Shown: positions 61,472 to 61,476 of the stretch, in pieces
Position numbering within the stretch: position 1 is the first letter of the stretch
Layout: every line of letters begins with the position of its first letter
DNA from: Prevotella sp. UBA2725
Lineage (GTDB): Bacteria; Bacteroidota; Bacteroidia; Bacteroidales; Bacteroidaceae
Direction: 5' to 3'
Assembly (NCBI GenBank): GCA_002353825.1
Contig: DEKJ01000027.1
Coordinates: 1-61,476 of the forward strand
DNA: 61,476 nt
Position numbers and translations under genes: made by a program
Notes under the pieces: generated by a model
What the model saw: the letters and a program-made list of their open reading frames with translations, nothing else
The model's database searches: none
What the model was told of the DNA's origin: nothing

Positions 61472-61476
61472 ATCTA

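Overview
The window looks like chromosome of a member of the Bacteroidota, most likely a gut or oral Prevotellaceae (Prevotella/Segatella-like). The evidence is Bacteroidota-type promoters (TTTG, about 20 bp, then TAnnTTTG), two SusC/SusD pairs, an LptD of the Bacteroidota type, an interpain-like C10 protease with a C-terminal sorting-like tail, and NrfHA linked to ResB/CcsA. No tRNA, rRNA, CRISPR array, transposase or phage gene was recognised. Every protein function here is read from sequence motifs only; no database search was run.

Region 1 (1-8490). A DUF4143-type ATPase gene sits behind two 25-bp direct repeats. It is followed by a compact seven-gene operon running from a good promoter (1498-1528) to a hairpin (8454-8488). 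The operon encodes two paralogous sugar-transfer-associated ATP-grasp proteins, an aldo/keto reductase, an SDR epimerase/dehydratase, a PglC-like phosphoglycosyl transferase, a DapDC-like PLP decarboxylase and a third ATP-grasp ligase. There is no glycosyltransferase, flippase or polymerase. It looks like a pathway for a lipid-linked sugar decorated with an amino acid or amine, and it is the best candidate here for an undescribed system. The first ATP-grasp gene carries a run of nine G, which could phase-vary.

Region 2 (8570-12861). An amino-sugar module: canonical nagB, a 661-residue NagB-like/PIG-L fusion whose NagB half has lost catalytic residues, and a NagC-like ROK regulator.

Region 3 (12866-41820). 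A large polysaccharide-utilisation region. A minus-strand operon encodes SusC, SusD, a DUF5018 lipoprotein, a GHL10-like lipoprotein, an N-acylglucosamine 2-epimerase, a metallophosphoesterase and an FAD oxidoreductase. Divergent plus-strand genes encode GH20, a DUF4434 protein, a sugar porter and a NagX-like acyltransferase, then a second SusC/SusD pair, a broken GH31 gene, a GH127-like protein and GH89. GH20 (beta-GlcNAc), GH89 (alpha-GlcNAc), the epimerase, NagX and NagB together suggest host-type glycans rich in N-acetylhexosamine. The two plus-strand transcription units share a promoter element of about 50 bp.

Region 4 (41870-50411). gmd, a tandem array of 22-bp hairpin repeats, ftsH, and a minus-strand lptD operon with two PLP-dependent sulfur-amino-acid enzymes.

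Region 5 (50590-55000). Respiratory nitrite ammonification: nrfH, nrfA, then ResB and CcsA for cytochrome c maturation.

Region 6 (55026-61476). An interpain-like protease, an intergenic stretch of about 515 bp packed with inverted and tandem hairpin repeats, then minus-strand genes for an acyltransferase, an HD-domain hydrolase and an oxaloacetate decarboxylase/pyruvate carboxylase-B-like protein whose biotin-attachment motif is missing.
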